Positions 27,661 to 43,300 of a stretch of DNA of 64,000 nucleotides are shown piece by piece. Made by a program: the position numbers and the translations under genes. The notes beneath the pieces are model-generated. The model searched no databases, was not told where the DNA came from, and worked only from the letters and a program-made list of their open reading frames with translations. The stretch is from Stutzerimonas stutzeri. GTDB taxonomy: Bacteria > Pseudomonadota > Gammaproteobacteria > Pseudomonadales > Pseudomonadaceae. The stretch covers positions 1 to 64,000 of the forward strand of contig NZ_PPXG01000006.1 of assembly GCF_002909485.1 (NCBI RefSeq), in the 5' to 3' direction. Every line of letters begins with the position of its first letter. Positions within the stretch are counted from its first letter, which is position 1.

Positions 27661-28551
27661 ATGCAAACGCAGAATTCCCCCGTCCCGCTTGCGCAATGCG
27701 ACAGCCTGCTGCGCCTGCGCCGGCAAGTCGACGAGCGCCTGTCGATGCGGCTTCCCCATCCGGAGTCGGAGCTGGACAAGGTCACGCTGGCGTTACGCGA
27801 AGGAACCCTGGCACCCGGCAAACGACTCAGGCCGCTGTTGTTGCTGCTGGCGCTAGGCGACCTCGGCGTCGACCCGGATGTCGGCCTGGACCCGGCCTGT
27901 GCGCTGGAAATGATCCACGCCGCGTCACTATTTCTCGATGACATGCCATGCATGGACAACGCCAGCCTCCGTCGCGGCCAGCCGACCATTCATCTGCGTT
28001 TCGGCGAGGACGTCGCCGTGCTCGCCTCGGTCGCCCTGCTCAGCCATGCCTACGGCATCACCGCGACAGCGCCTCGGCTCACGCCACGGCAACGCAACGA
28101 TGCGGTGGCCATCCTTGCGCGCTCGGTCGGTGCGCAAGGCCTGGTACGTGGGCAGTTCCGCGACCTGCATGGTGCACAGGAAGCACAGCAGCTCGACGCG
28201 GTGATCGCCACCAACCAGTTGAAGACCGGTTCGCTGTTCACCGCCGCGCTGGAAGTTGCCGCCCTGCTTGCCGGCGCGGAGCGGACGCGGACACGCCATC
28301 TGCAAGGCTTTGCCAACGAGCTGGGGCTGGCGTTTCAGCTGCTCGACGATATCGCCGATGGCCTGACGCCGGAGCAGACCGGCAAGGACTGTCAGCAGGA
28401 CCGGGCCAAGGCGACCGTGGTCGCGCTGCTTGGCCAACAGGCGGCCGAGCAGCAACTGGCAATGCATCGAGCGGCCGCGCTCAGCCATCTCGATGCCGCC
28501 GGCCTGGGCGAGGGCGAACTAGCCGCACTCATGCGCCAGCTGTTCGGCTGA
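27661..28551 (+). CDS. crtE: Geranylgeranyl diphosphate synthase
   Basis: A 296-residue all-trans prenyl transferase. The first Asp motif is [16 protein letters not shown] and the second is [10 protein letters not shown], with PGKRLRPLL before them. It makes the C20 precursor for phytoene synthase. The ATG at 27661 follows GAGGG; the frame open from 27562 has no family content. It is divergent from idi, unlike the collinear crtE-idi-XYIB of Pantoea-type clusters. Confidence 0.93.
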   Translation: MQTQNSPVPLAQCDSLLRLRRQVDERLSMRLPHPESELDKVTLALREGTLAPGKRLRPLLLLLALGDLGVDPDVGLDPACALEMIHAASLFLDDMPCMDNASLRRGQPTIHLRFGEDVAVLASVALLSHAYGITATAPRLTPRQRNDAVAILARSVGAQGLVRGQFRDLHGAQEAQQLDAVIATNQLKTGSLFTAALEVAALLAGAERTRTRHLQGFANELGLAFQLLDDIADGLTPEQTGKDCQQDRAKATVVALLGQQAAEQQLAMHRAAALSHLDAAGLGEGELAALMRQLFG

Positions 28552-28653
28552 ATAGACCGACCCCGTGTTGACGCTTCATCAGTGCAATGGATGAAGCTAG
28601 GCAATGGAAAAGCGCGGTCCTTAGACTCAAGCCGATAAAAACGGAGGTTGACC

Positions 28654-30456
28654 ATGACCGAGACCCTGCTCTGCCCGCGTAATCTGGCGTTCGAACTCTA
28701 TGAAGTGCTGGATGCCGAGGCCCTGACCCGCCGCGAGCACTTCGCCGATCACAGCCGCGAAACCTTCGACGCCGCCATCGGCACCGCGCGCACCATCGCC
28801 GAAAAGTACTTCGCGCCGCACAACCGTAAGTCAGACGAGCACGAACCGCAGTACGTCAACGGCGAAGCAGTGCTGATTCCTGAGGTCAAGCCAGCCGTGG
28901 ACGCCTTCATTGAGGCGGGCTTTCACAACGCTCAACGCAGCTTCGACGATGGCGGCATGCAGTTGCCGAACCTGCTGTCGCGGGCCTGCTTCGCGCATTT
29001 CCAGTCGGCCAACATCGCCACCAGTTCCTATCCGATGCTGAGCATGGGCGCCTCGCACCTGATCGAAGCTTTCGGCTCGGAGGAGCAGAAGCAGCGCTTC
29101 CTGCAGCCGATGCTCGAGGGGCGCTTCTTCGGCACCATGGCGCTCACCGAGCCGCATGCCGGCTCCTCGCTGTCGGATATCCGCACCCGCGCCGAACCGG
29201 CCGGTGACGGCAGCTACCGGCTCAAGGGCAACAAGATCTTCATCTCCGGCGGCGACCATCCGCTGTCGGAAAACATCGTGCACATGGTGCTGGCCAAGCT
29301 GCCGGACGCGCCGCCCGGCGTGAAGGGCATCAGCCTGTTCATCGTGCCGAAGTTTCTGGTCAACGACGACGGCTCGCTGGGCGAGCGCAACGACGTGCTG
29401 CTGGCCGGCCTGTTCCACAAGATGGGTTGGCGCGGCACCACCAGCACCGCGCTGAACTTCGGTGACAACGGCAACTGCGTCGGCTACCTGGTAGGCGAGC
29501 CGCACAAGGGCCTGGCCTATATGTTCCAGATGATGAACGAGGCACGCATCGGCGTCGGCATGGGCGCGATCATGCTCGGCTATGCCGGCTACCTCTATTC
29601 GCTGAACTACGCCCGCGAGCGCCCGCAAGGCCGCCTGCCGGACGGCAAGGACCCCGCCTCGGCGCAGGTGCCGATCATCGAGCACACCGACGTCAAGCGC
29701 ATGCTGCTGATGCAGAAGGCCTATGTCGAAGGCGCCTTCGATCTCGGCCTGTACTCGGCGCGCCTGGTGGACGACGAGCACACCGCCGAGAGCGAAGAGG
29801 AGCGGCGCAATGCCGGCGAGCTGCTCGACCTGCTGACGCCCATCGTCAAATCATGGCCCTCGGAGTTCTGCCTGAAGGCCAACGAGCTGGCTATCCAGAT
29901 TCTCGGTGGTCATGGCTACACCCGCGAGTATCCGGTGGAGCAGTACTACCGCGACAATCGACTCAACCCGATTCACGAAGGCACCCACGGCATCCAGTCG
30001 CTGGACCTGCTCGGACGCAAGCTGATGCAGAACAAGGGTGCTGGTCTGCGCCGGCTGCTCGGGCTGATCCAGGCCAGCTGCGCACGCGCCGCCGAATACG
30101 ACTCGCTGACCGCGCTGCGCCAGCCGCTGGAACAGCACATCGCCCGCCTCACCAGCGTGACCCAGGCGCTGCTCGGCGAGCTGGCAGCCGGCAAGGTCAA
30201 CCAGGCTCTGGCCAATTCGGCGCTGTACCTGAAGGTTTTCGGTCATACCGTAATCGGCTGGCGCTGGCTGGAGCAGGCCCTGCGCGCCGAACGCGGGCTG
30301 GCCGAGGGCACGTCTGCCGATGCCGACTTCTATCGTGGCAAGTTGCAGGCAGCACGCTACTTCCTTACCTGGGAAATACCGGGCTGCGAGCACGAGTTGG
30401 CCATCCTCGAAGCGCGTGACGACACCTGCCTGGCGATGCAGGACGCCTGGTTCTAG
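28654..30456 (+). CDS. Long-form acyl-CoA dehydrogenase (PA5020 type)
   Basis: A 600-residue FAD enzyme of the same family as the two at 6613 and 9983 but from a different sub-branch: the opening is [20 protein letters not shown] and the signature is [15 protein letters not shown]. The [15 protein letters not shown] and [16 protein letters not shown] segments carry the catalytic region. GGAGG six bases before the ATG at 28654 fixes the start over the TTG two codons earlier. It is followed by a strong terminator. Confidence 0.9.
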   Translation: MTETLLCPRNLAFELYEVLDAEALTRREHFADHSRETFDAAIGTARTIAEKYFAPHNRKSDEHEPQYVNGEAVLIPEVKPAVDAFIEAGFHNAQRSFDDGGMQLPNLLSRACFAHFQSANIATSSYPMLSMGASHLIEAFGSEEQKQRFLQPMLEGRFFGTMALTEPHAGSSLSDIRTRAEPAGDGSYRLKGNKIFISGGDHPLSENIVHMVLAKLPDAPPGVKGISLFIVPKFLVNDDGSLGERNDVLLAGLFHKMGWRGTTSTALNFGDNGNCVGYLVGEPHKGLAYMFQMMNEARIGVGMGAIMLGYAGYLYSLNYARERPQGRLPDGKDPASAQVPIIEHTDVKRMLLMQKAYVEGAFDLGLYSARLVDDEHTAESEEERRNAGELLDLLTPIVKSWPSEFCLKANELAIQILGGHGYTREYPVEQYYRDNRLNPIHEGTHGIQSLDLLGRKLMQNKGAGLRRLLGLIQASCARAAEYDSLTALRQPLEQHIARLTSVTQALLGELAAGKVNQALANSALYLKVFGHTVIGWRWLEQALRAERGLAEGTSADADFYRGKLQAARYFLTWEIPGCEHELAILEARDDTCLAMQDAWF

Positions 30457-30479
30457 CGCGTCGCGCATATGCCGTTACA

Positions 30480-30507
30480 GCGCCCCGCCCATGCGGGGCG
30501 CTTTTTT
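30480..30507 (+). terminator. Terminator after the third acyl-CoA dehydrogenase
   Basis: GCGCCCCGC/GCGGGGCGC stem, four-base loop, then six T. Confidence 0.95.
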
Positions 30508-30592
30508 GACAGCCCGTCAAATCATCAGGTTAGAATCGCTGGCATATCCCGTGCATGAGCGCGAGACAGCTTTCTCTAACGGAGATCATCAT

Positions 30593-32338
30593 TTGGACGT
30601 CGGCAACATCAACCACCTGTTCTTTATCGGTGCCTTGTTGGTGGCGGCGAGCATCCTGATGAGCTCCCTTTCGGCACGTCTCGGCGTGCCGATCCTGGTC
30701 ATATTCCTCGCCGTAGGCATGCTCGCCGGTGTCGATGGCATCGGCGGTATCGTCTTCGAGGACTACCGGCTGGCGTTCATCATCAGCAACCTGGCGCTGG
30801 CGGTGATCCTGCTCGATGGCGGCATGCGCACCCGTACGGCAACCTTCCGCGTTGCGCTCAAACCCGCGTTTTCCCTTGCGACCATTGGCGTGGCCATCAC
30901 CTCCGGCCTGACCGGGCTGGCGGCTGCCTGGCTGTTCGACCTGCCGCTGCTGCAAGGGCTACTCATCGGCGCCATCGTCGGCTCGACCGATGCTGCGGTG
31001 GTGTTCAACCTGCTCAACGGCAAAGGGCTCAACGAACGGGTCGGCTCGACCCTGGAAATCGAATCGGGCAGCAACGATCCGATGGCGATGTTTCTCACCG
31101 TTGCGCTGATCGACATGCTGCTCGCCGGCCGCAGCAGCTTCGGCTGGGACTTCCTGCTCACGCTGCTGCAGCAGTTCGGCATCGGCACCATACTTGGGCT
31201 GGTCGGCGGCTGGCTGCTGCTGCAGCTGATCAACCGACTTTCCGTGGCCGACGGGCTTTACCCTCTACTGGCGGTTGCCGGGGGCCTGATGATTTTCGCG
31301 CTGTCCGGTGCCATTGGCGGCAGCGGCATCCTGGCGATCTACGTCTGTGGCCTGCTGCTGGGCAACCGGCCGATTCGCAATCGGCACGGCATTCTGCACA
31401 TGTTCGACGGCCTGGCCTGGCTAAGCCAGATCGGCATGTTCCTTGTGCTCGGGCTGCTGCTTACCCCCAGCGAATTGTTGCCCATCGCACTGCCGGCACT
31501 GGCTTTGTCGCTGTGGATGATTCTCTTCGCCCGGCCGCTGGCGGTGTTTCTCAGCCTGTTGCCGTTCCGCAGCTTTCATTTGCGTGAGCGCCTGTTCATC
31601 TCCTGGATCGGTCTGCGTGGTGCGGTACCCGTCATCCTCGCGGTATTCCCGCTGATGGCCGGTCTGGAAAATGCCCAGCTGTTCTTCAATGTCGCCTTCT
31701 TCATCGTGCTGGTGTCGCTACTGGTGCAGGGCACGACCCTGACTTGGGCCGCAAAGAAAGCCAAGGTCGAAGTACCGCCTTCACCGATGCCCGTCTCGCG
31801 CACCGGCCTGCAAGTACACACCACCAGCCAGTGGGAAATGTTCGTCTACCGCCTGAGCGCCAGCAAATGGTGCGTCGGCGCCGCCCTGCGTGAATTGAAG
31901 ATGCCCCCTGGAACGCGCATCGCTGCGCTGTTTCGCGGCAAGGAACTGCTGCACCCGTCTGGCAGCACACGCCTGAAAGTCGATGACATTCTCTGCGTGA
32001 TCGGCCACGACGAAGACCTACCGGCCCTTGGCAAGCTGTTCAGCCAGGCGCCCAAACGTGGTCAGGACCTGCGTTTCTTCGGTGACTTTATCCTGGAGGC
32101 CGACGCTCAACTGAGCGCGATCACAGCGCTTTACGGCCTCAAACTCGGTGATGTGAATGGCGAGCAGACCATCGGCGCCTTCATGGCCGAAGAGGTCGGC
32201 GGCAATCCAGTGGTGGGTGACCAGATCGAATGGAATGGTCTGACCTGGACCGTGGCAGCCATGGATGCCGGCGAAGTGCGCAAGGTCGGTCTCAAATTTC
32301 CCGAAAGTGACAAACCTGGCCCGCAGCTGATGTTCTGA
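30593..32338 (+). CDS. nhaP2: Potassium/proton antiporter, NhaP2/CvrA type
   Basis: A 581-residue protein with a TTG start (30593), GGAG eight bases upstream. About twelve membrane segments fill residues 5-400 and include [15 protein letters not shown], the CPA1 ion-binding region with its Asp. A TrkA-C/RCK-like cytosolic domain follows (around residues 415-500), and the end is a further regulatory module. It should exchange K+ for H+ at the inner membrane for osmotic and pH control. It sits beside an MscK-like channel gene, a pairing shared with PA5021-PA5022. Confidence 0.9.
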   Translation: MDVGNINHLFFIGALLVAASILMSSLSARLGVPILVIFLAVGMLAGVDGIGGIVFEDYRLAFIISNLALAVILLDGGMRTRTATFRVALKPAFSLATIGVAITSGLTGLAAAWLFDLPLLQGLLIGAIVGSTDAAVVFNLLNGKGLNERVGSTLEIESGSNDPMAMFLTVALIDMLLAGRSSFGWDFLLTLLQQFGIGTILGLVGGWLLLQLINRLSVADGLYPLLAVAGGLMIFALSGAIGGSGILAIYVCGLLLGNRPIRNRHGILHMFDGLAWLSQIGMFLVLGLLLTPSELLPIALPALALSLWMILFARPLAVFLSLLPFRSFHLRERLFISWIGLRGAVPVILAVFPLMAGLENAQLFFNVAFFIVLVSLLVQGTTLTWAAKKAKVEVPPSPMPVSRTGLQVHTTSQWEMFVYRLSASKWCVGAALRELKMPPGTRIAALFRGKELLHPSGSTRLKVDDILCVIGHDEDLPALGKLFSQAPKRGQDLRFFGDFILEADAQLSAITALYGLKLGDVNGEQTIGAFMAEEVGGNPVVGDQIEWNGLTWTVAAMDAGEVRKVGLKFPESDKPGPQLMF

Positions 32339-32467
32339 TGGCACGGACGCCGGCGAACTACGGCGGCTAACCGCCCGTCCGTCGGCCAGGTGCGCAGTAC
32401 TCGCGCTGGACTGGCGCAGCCCGTAGACTTTCGCACTCTCTGGTCATTCGCCTACGTCACTGCCCCC

Positions 32468-37311
<4,844 letters not shown>

Positions 37312-37325
37312 CAACGAGAACGAAA

Positions 37326-37690
37326 GATCAAAAGCTCGCGCCGAGCGCGGCCCTCCCACAAAAGCAACCAGCCACGCCGCACCGCTCTCGTGGGAGTCGC
37401 GCCCTCGCGACGAATGCAGGCCGCAGGCCCGCCAGAAGATCAAAAGCTCGCGCCGGGGGCGGCCCTCCCACAAAAGCCACCAGCCACGCCGACCCACTCC
37501 GTGGGAGGCGCGCCCTCGCGGCGAATGCAGGCCGCAGGCCCGCCAGAAGATCAAAAGCTCAAGCCGAGGGCGGCCCCCCACAAAAGCAACCAGCCACGCC
37601 GCCCCGCTCCCGTGGGAGGCGCGCCCTCGCGACGAATGCAGGCCGCAGGCCCGCCAGAAGATCAAAAGCTCGCACCGAACGCGGGCCACA
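37326..37690. repeat. Tandem REP-like array, three units plus a partial
   Basis: Units begin at 37326, 37438, 37549 and (partial) 37660 with GATCAAAAGCTCG-type sequence; periods are 112, 111 and 111 bases. Each holds an inverted pair CTCCCAC...GTGGGAG followed by GCGCCCTCGCG and CGAATGCAGGCCGCAGG. This is REP-like (inverted short palindromes) but in a direct array. Reading frames across it are artefacts of the repeat. The rest of the 37312-37728 gap shows nothing else. Confidence 0.85.
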
Positions 37691-37728
37691 GATCGGCGCG
37701 AAGCAACAAACACGAATGGAGGGAGGCG

Positions 37729-38919
37729 CTACTCGCCCAGCGGCAGCACGACGCGGAACAGCGAACCCTGGCCTTCCTGGCTCTGCACCTGAATGCGACC
37801 GTTATGGGCTCTGACGATCTGATCGGCGATAAACAGGCCCAGCCCCAGCCCGGCGCTGCCTTCGCTGCCCTCGGCGCGTTCGAATTGGCAGAAGATGCGT
37901 TCGAGGCTCTTCGGGCTGATGCCAATACCGTGGTCGCGCACCTCGATACAGGCGCCTTCTGCGCATGAGGTGACGCTGACCTGCACCGGCTTGCCGGCAC
38001 CATAGCGCATGGCATTGGTCAACAGATTGGCCAGAACCTGCTCGATGCGGAAGGCATCCCAGACGCCGACGATCGACTCGGTTCGATCCAGTCGCAGCTC
38101 ACAACCGCAGGCTTCCATCTGCGCCGCGAAACTCTCCACGACGTTGCCCACCAGCTGCGCGAGGTCGGTATGACTCGGGCGGATCGACAGCTTGCCGGTG
38201 CGGATGCGTGAAACATCGAGCATGTCGTCGATCAGGCGAATCAGGCTCTGAATCTGGCGCTCGTCCTTGTCCACCATTTTGCGCAGGCGCTCCTCGCTGA
38301 CACCCGCAAGGTCGTTGCGACTCAGCTGCAACTTGCGCAGCTGCACTTCGAGGATCAGCGTGTTCAGCGGCGTTTTCAGCTCATGGGAAACGATCGACAT
38401 GAAGTCGTCGCGCATGCGCACTGCGTCTTCCAGCTCGGCTTTGGTGCTACGCAACTCGTCGAGCAAGACTTCCTGTTCGCGGCGGCTCTTCTCAAGCGCC
38501 TCGAGTTGGCGCGCCAGGCGCTTGCGGCCCCGGTACAGGTCGACGAACACGCTGACTTTGCTGCGTACCTCATGGGCATCGAGCGGCTTCTGCATGAAGT
38601 CCACCGCGCCGCTTTCGTAGCCTTTGAAGGCATAGTTGAGCTCACGACCGGCCGCGCTGACGAAGACGATCGGAATCTGCTTGGTACGCTCGGTGCCGCG
38701 CATCAGCTCGGCCAGCTGGAAACCATCCATGCCTGGCATCTGCACATCGAGGATAGCCAGGGCGAACTCATGACGCAGCAATAGCTCCAGTGCCTGCTCA
38801 GCCGACTCGGCCTGGTGAATCCGTATGCCAGGTGCCTGCAACAGCGCATCCAGAGCCAGCAGGTTTTCCGGCAGGTCATCGACGATCAGCAGGTTCACCT
38901 CGTCGGTACGGTCGGGCAT
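37729..38919 (-). CDS. Receiver-linked histidine kinase
   Basis: A 396-residue protein with a REC domain first (LLIVDDLPENLLALDALL, phospho-Asp58 in AILDVQMPGMDG) and then a coiled coil and kinase (His179 in SIVSHELKTPLNTL, ATP-binding RDHGIGI and GLGLGLFIA). It has no membrane segment, so it is cytosolic. The start at 38919 follows TGGAG and is two bases from the cheB stop. It is the last gene of a signalling operon. Confidence 0.9.
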   Translation of the reverse strand: MPDRTDEVNLLIVDDLPENLLALDALLQAPGIRIHQAESAEQALELLLRHEFALAILDVQMPGMDGFQLAELMRGTERTKQIPIVFVSAAGRELNYAFKGYESGAVDFMQKPLDAHEVRSKVSVFVDLYRGRKRLARQLEALEKSRREQEVLLDELRSTKAELEDAVRMRDDFMSIVSHELKTPLNTLILEVQLRKLQLSRNDLAGVSEERLRKMVDKDERQIQSLIRLIDDMLDVSRIRTGKLSIRPSHTDLAQLVGNVVESFAAQMEACGCELRLDRTESIVGVWDAFRIEQVLANLLTNAMRYGAGKPVQVSVTSCAEGACIEVRDHGIGISPKSLERIFCQFERAEGSEGSAGLGLGLFIADQIVRAHNGRIQVQSQEGQGSLFRVVLPLGE

Positions 38920-38921
38920 GG

Positions 38922-39524
38922 TCACTCCAGTTCTCGCAACAAGCGGTGGATGTCGCGTAGGGGCAAGATGTAATCCGGCGCGAAGCGCTGCAACGCGGCG
39001 CGAGGCATGGTGGGTACGGCCGCCTCGGCGGGGTCCTGAACCACGGTCAGCCCGCCGTTGAAATGAATCGCCTCGAGCCCGGCGGCACCATCTTCGTTGG
39101 CACCGGTCAGCAGAACGCCCGCGACCTGCGGCCCCCATACATCCGCCGCCGACTCGAACAATACGTCGATCGACGGACGGGAAAAATGCACAGCATTATC
39201 CTGGCTCAGCGACAGACTGCAGTCGTTCTCTACCAGCAAGTGATAGCCAGGCGGGGCAAAGTACAGCATTCCTGAGCGCAACTGGTCCTTGTCATCCGCT
39301 TCCTTGACCTGCAGCCGGGTTCTGCGCCCGAAGATTTCAGCCAGATGGGTGGGCCCGTTGGCCGGGACATGCTGGACCACCAGGATCGGCGGGCGATAAC
39401 CGCTGGGCAGGCCTTCGAGCACCATGCCAAGTGCTTCCAGCCCTCCAGCGGAGGCGCCCATCACCACCGCCTCGATCGGCGGCTGGCGTCTGCCTTGCAG
39501 AAACGCCTGCACGGAGCTGCTCAT
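38922..39524 (-). CDS. CheB-type methylesterase without a receiver
   Basis: A 200-residue stand-alone CheB catalytic domain. Ser25 lies in MGASAGGLEA, His52 in VVQHVPAN and Asp145 in GANEDGAAGL, the full triad. The usual N-terminal receiver and linker are absent (family proteins with it are about 350 residues). It should remove methyl groups from or deamidate Glu/Gln on a receptor. It starts in the cheR stop (ATGA). Confidence 0.92.
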   Translation of the reverse strand: MSSSVQAFLQGRRQPPIEAVVMGASAGGLEALGMVLEGLPSGYRPPILVVQHVPANGPTHLAEIFGRRTRLQVKEADDKDQLRSGMLYFAPPGYHLLVENDCSLSLSQDNAVHFSRPSIDVLFESAADVWGPQVAGVLLTGANEDGAAGLEAIHFNGGLTVVQDPAEAAVPTMPRAALQRFAPDYILPLRDIHRLLRELE

Positions 39525-40339
39525 AATTTGCGGAAGATCCTTTCCGATTTGTCGAACGGCTCGTAGTAGCCGGCATAGCCCGAAAATTCGACGGTCTCCT
39601 TGCTGCCGAGACCGAGAAAACCACGATGGCAGAGCGACTCGTGGAACAAACCGAAGGCACGATCCTGCAGCGGCTTGTTGAAATAGATCAGCACGTTGCG
39701 GCAGGAGATCAATTGCGTTTCGGAAAATACGCTATCGGTCGCCAGGCTATGGTCGGCAAACGTAACCTTTTCTTTCAGCGATTTATCCATGATCGCCGAG
39801 TCATAGGCGGCGGTGTAATAGTCGGAGAAGCTGCGCGTGCCGCCGGCCTGCTGGTAGTTGGCCGTGTACTGGCGCAGATGGTCGATGGCGAAGATGCCCT
39901 GCCGCGCCTGCTCCAGCGAGCGCGGGTTGATGTCGGTGGCATAGATGATCGAGCGCTCGAGCAGCCCCTCTTCCTTTAGCAGGATGGCCATCGAGTAGAC
40001 CTCTTCACCGGTGCTGCAACCGGCAATCCAGATCTTCAGCGACGGGTAGGTGCGCAGCACTGGCACCACATGCTCGCGCAGCGAGCGGTAATAGCTCGGG
40101 TCGCGGAACATCTCGCTGACCGGGATGGTGAGGTACTGCAGCAGGTCCATGAAGGCCTGCGGGTCGTAGAGAATCTTGCGCTGCAGCGCCGAGATGCTGT
40201 CGCAGTTGAGCTGCTTCAACGCCAGCAACACCCGGCGCTTGAGCGAAGCGCCGGAATAGTCGCGGAAGTCGTAGCTGTACTTGAGGTAGATGGCCTCGAT
40301 CAGCAGCTTGAGTTCGATCTCGACATTACGGTCGGGCAT
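39521..40339 (-). CDS. CheR-type methyltransferase
   Basis: A 272-residue protein with an all-helical N-terminal domain (RDYSGASLKRRVLLALK) and the SAM fold IWIAGCSTGEEVYSMAI, ATDINPRSLEQAR and NVLIYFNKPLQ. It methylates Glu side chains with SAM. No tetratricopeptide or pentapeptide-binding extension is present. It sits one base after the hybrid kinase stop, so the target may be a kinase in the operon. Confidence 0.93.
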   Translation of the reverse strand: MPDRNVEIELKLLIEAIYLKYSYDFRDYSGASLKRRVLLALKQLNCDSISALQRKILYDPQAFMDLLQYLTIPVSEMFRDPSYYRSLREHVVPVLRTYPSLKIWIAGCSTGEEVYSMAILLKEEGLLERSIIYATDINPRSLEQARQGIFAIDHLRQYTANYQQAGGTRSFSDYYTAAYDSAIMDKSLKEKVTFADHSLATDSVFSETQLISCRNVLIYFNKPLQDRAFGLFHESLCHRGFLGLGSKETVEFSGYAGYYEPFDKSERIFRKL

Positions 40340-40340
40340 T

Positions 40341-43300
40341 TCACAGCAGCTCCACTTTCGGCAGCCAGACGCGGATCAGTGAGAACAGCCGGTCGAGGTC
40401 GATGGGTTTGGCCAGGTAATCGTTGGCGCCGGCCCGCAGACAGCGGTCCTGATCGTCCTTCATCGCCTTGGCGGTCACCGCGATGATCGGCAGCTTGGCG
40501 AAACGCATGTCCTTGCGAATTTCCTGCATGGCGGTGAAGCCATCCATCTCCGGCATCATGATGTCCATCAGCACCAGGTCGATGTCGGCATCGTGCTGCA
40601 GCTTGTCGATGGCCTCCAGGCCGTTGCGGGCGATTTCCACCAGCGCCCCCTTCTGCTCCAGCGCGCTGGTCAGTGCGAAGACGTTGCGCACGTCGTCGTC
40701 CACTACAAGGATCTTGCGCCCCTCGAAAGCCTTCTCGCGGCTGCGTGCGCTCTTGAGCATCTTCTGCCGTTCCGGCGGCATGTCCGACTCGACCTTGTGC
40801 AGGAACAGCGTGACCTCGTCCAGCAAGCGTTCCGGCGAGCGCGCGCCCTTGATGATGATCGAACGCGAATACTTGAGCAGTGCCGCCTCCTCGTCGCGGG
40901 TCAGGTTGCGCCCGGTGTAGACGATTACCGGCGGGAAGGAGCAGATGTCCTCCTTGGCCATGCGCTCGAGCAGCTCGCTGCCATCCATGTCCGGCAGCTT
41001 GAGATCGATGATCATGCAGTCGAACACCGTGTCACGCAGCAATTCGAGCGCCTTGGCGCCGAACTCGACAGCGGTAATCTCGATGTCGACGTCCTCGATC
41101 AGCCGCGACATGCTCTCACGCTGCAGGGCATCGTCCTCCACCAGCAGGATGCGTTTGACCTTCTGCGCCAGCTTGGCCTCCAGGCGGCTGAAAACGTCCT
41201 TGAGCTCCTCGCGGGTAGTCGGCTTCATCGCGTAGCCCACCGCCCCCATTTGCAGAGCTGCCTCTTTGCGATCCTCCACCGACACCACATGCACCGGGAT
41301 ATGCCGGGTCGCAGGGTTCTCCTTGAGGCGCTCGAGCACCGTCAGACCGGAGTGATCCGGCAGACGCATGTCGAGCAGAATGGCATCGGGCTTGTAGTGC
41401 ACTGCGGTATCGAAACCGTCGTCGGCGTTTTGCGCCAGCAGGCAGCTGTACTTCAGTTCATGGGCAAGGTCGTGAAGGATCCGGGCGAATTGCGGTTCGT
41501 CCTCGATCACCAGCACACAACGTTCCTTGAACGGGAACCTGTCTCGGTCATCCGGCAGGCGTTCCTGGGGCGCAGCGGCACGATTGAGCAGTTCCCCCTC
41601 GTCGCGACGTGCCGATGCAATGATCGGCGTGGCGTTCTGCTCCGCAGCTGCCAGCGGCGTCGCGCGCGATGCCGCCTGTATCGGCTCGGCGGCACGCGCC
41701 TCGGTGTAGCTTTGCGGCACGACCAGGGTAAAGGTGCTACCGGCACCTGGCTGGCTCTGCACCTCGATCTCCCCGCCTAGCAGGCCGGCCAGCTCGCGGG
41801 AGATCGACAGCCCCAGACCGGTACCGCCATAGCGTCGATTGGTAGTGCCATCGGCCTGGCGGAACGCTTCGAAGATCGCGGCCTGCTGCTCCTCGGCGAT
41901 ACCGATCCCGGTGTCGCGCACAGCGAAGGCCAGCAGGTCGTCATCTCGCGGCTCGACACGCAGCGTCACCGATCCCTTTTCGGTGAACTTGAAGGCGTTG
42001 GCCAGCAGGTTCTTGAGAATCTGCTCCAGACGCTGACGATCGGTGAACAGGCTGGCCGGCAGGTCATCCGCGAGCTCAACGCTGAAGATCAGGGATTTCT
42101 CCATGGCCTGCGGCAGGAACAGGTTCTTCATCCCGTCCACCAGGCGGGTGAGGATGGTCAGCTCGGGATGCACCTCGAGCTTGCCCGCCTCGACCTTGGA
42201 AATATCGAGAATGTCGTTGATCAGCGTGAGCAGATCGTTGCCAGCCGAGTAGATGGAGCGGGCGAACTGCACCTGCTCATCGCTGAGGTTGCCAACGGGG
42301 TTGTCGGCCAGCAGCTTGGCGAGGATTAGCGAACTGTTCAGCGGCGTGCGCAGCTCATGGGACATGTTGGCGAGGAATTCCGACTTGTAGCGGCTGGCGC
42401 GCTGCAGCTCGTCAGCGCGCTGTTCAAGCATCGACTGGGCCTCGTTCAGACGCTGATTCTTCTCGTCCATCTGGTCGCGCTGACGGGCCAGGGCCTCGGT
42501 CTGCTCGGCCAATTGTTCGTTGGTCTGCTCCAGCTCCGCCTGCTGCTCTTCCATATGCGCCTGGGATTCACGCAGGGCGTTGGACTGCTCTTCCAGTTCC
42601 TCGTTGGCGGCGCGCAGCTCTTCCTGCTGCACCTGCAGTTCCTCGTTGAGCTGCTGGGTCTCGGCCAGCACCTTCTGCAGACGCTGACGGTAACGTGCGG
42701 CTTCGATGGCAGAAGCGATGCTGGGAGCGATGCGCCGCAGCAGTTCGCTGTCCTGCTCGCGTAGCGGCCGCAGGAAGCCCAACTCGATCACGCCGTTGAG
42801 CATGCCGCTGTCTTCCACCGGCACGATGAGTACCGAGCGCGGCGTCGTGTCACCCAGCGCCGAGGTGACCTTGAGATAGTCGGCCGGCAGGTCTTCGAGG
42901 GCCAGCACGCGCCGCTCCAGCGCTGCCTGGCCAACCAGACCGGAGCCAATCTCGAGGGTGCGTGCGCTCTGCAGGTGCTCGGGGTCGTAGGCATATTCGG
43001 CGACGCGCTGCAGTTTGCCGTCCTGCACGACGTAAAGCGCGCCCACCGCCGCATCGATATAGCGCGAGAGGAAGTTCAGCACGCCCTGTCCCAGCGCTGG
43101 CAGGGCCAGCTCGCCAATGATGGAATCGCCAAGCTGCGTCTGCCCGGTGCGGAACCAGGCTTGCTGCTCCAGCGCTTCGGCATGGGCCTGCTGCCTGCTC
43201 AGCGACGCCGAATAGCTATCGGAAAGTGAGGTCAGATCACGACGGCCGAAATAAACCAGCATGCCGCTGAAAACCAGGCTGAACAGCAAAAAGCCACCGA

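Noticed and set aside
37326-37690. CRISPR array
   Set aside because: The repeated unit is about 111 bases with no short spacers; it is a direct REP-like duplication.
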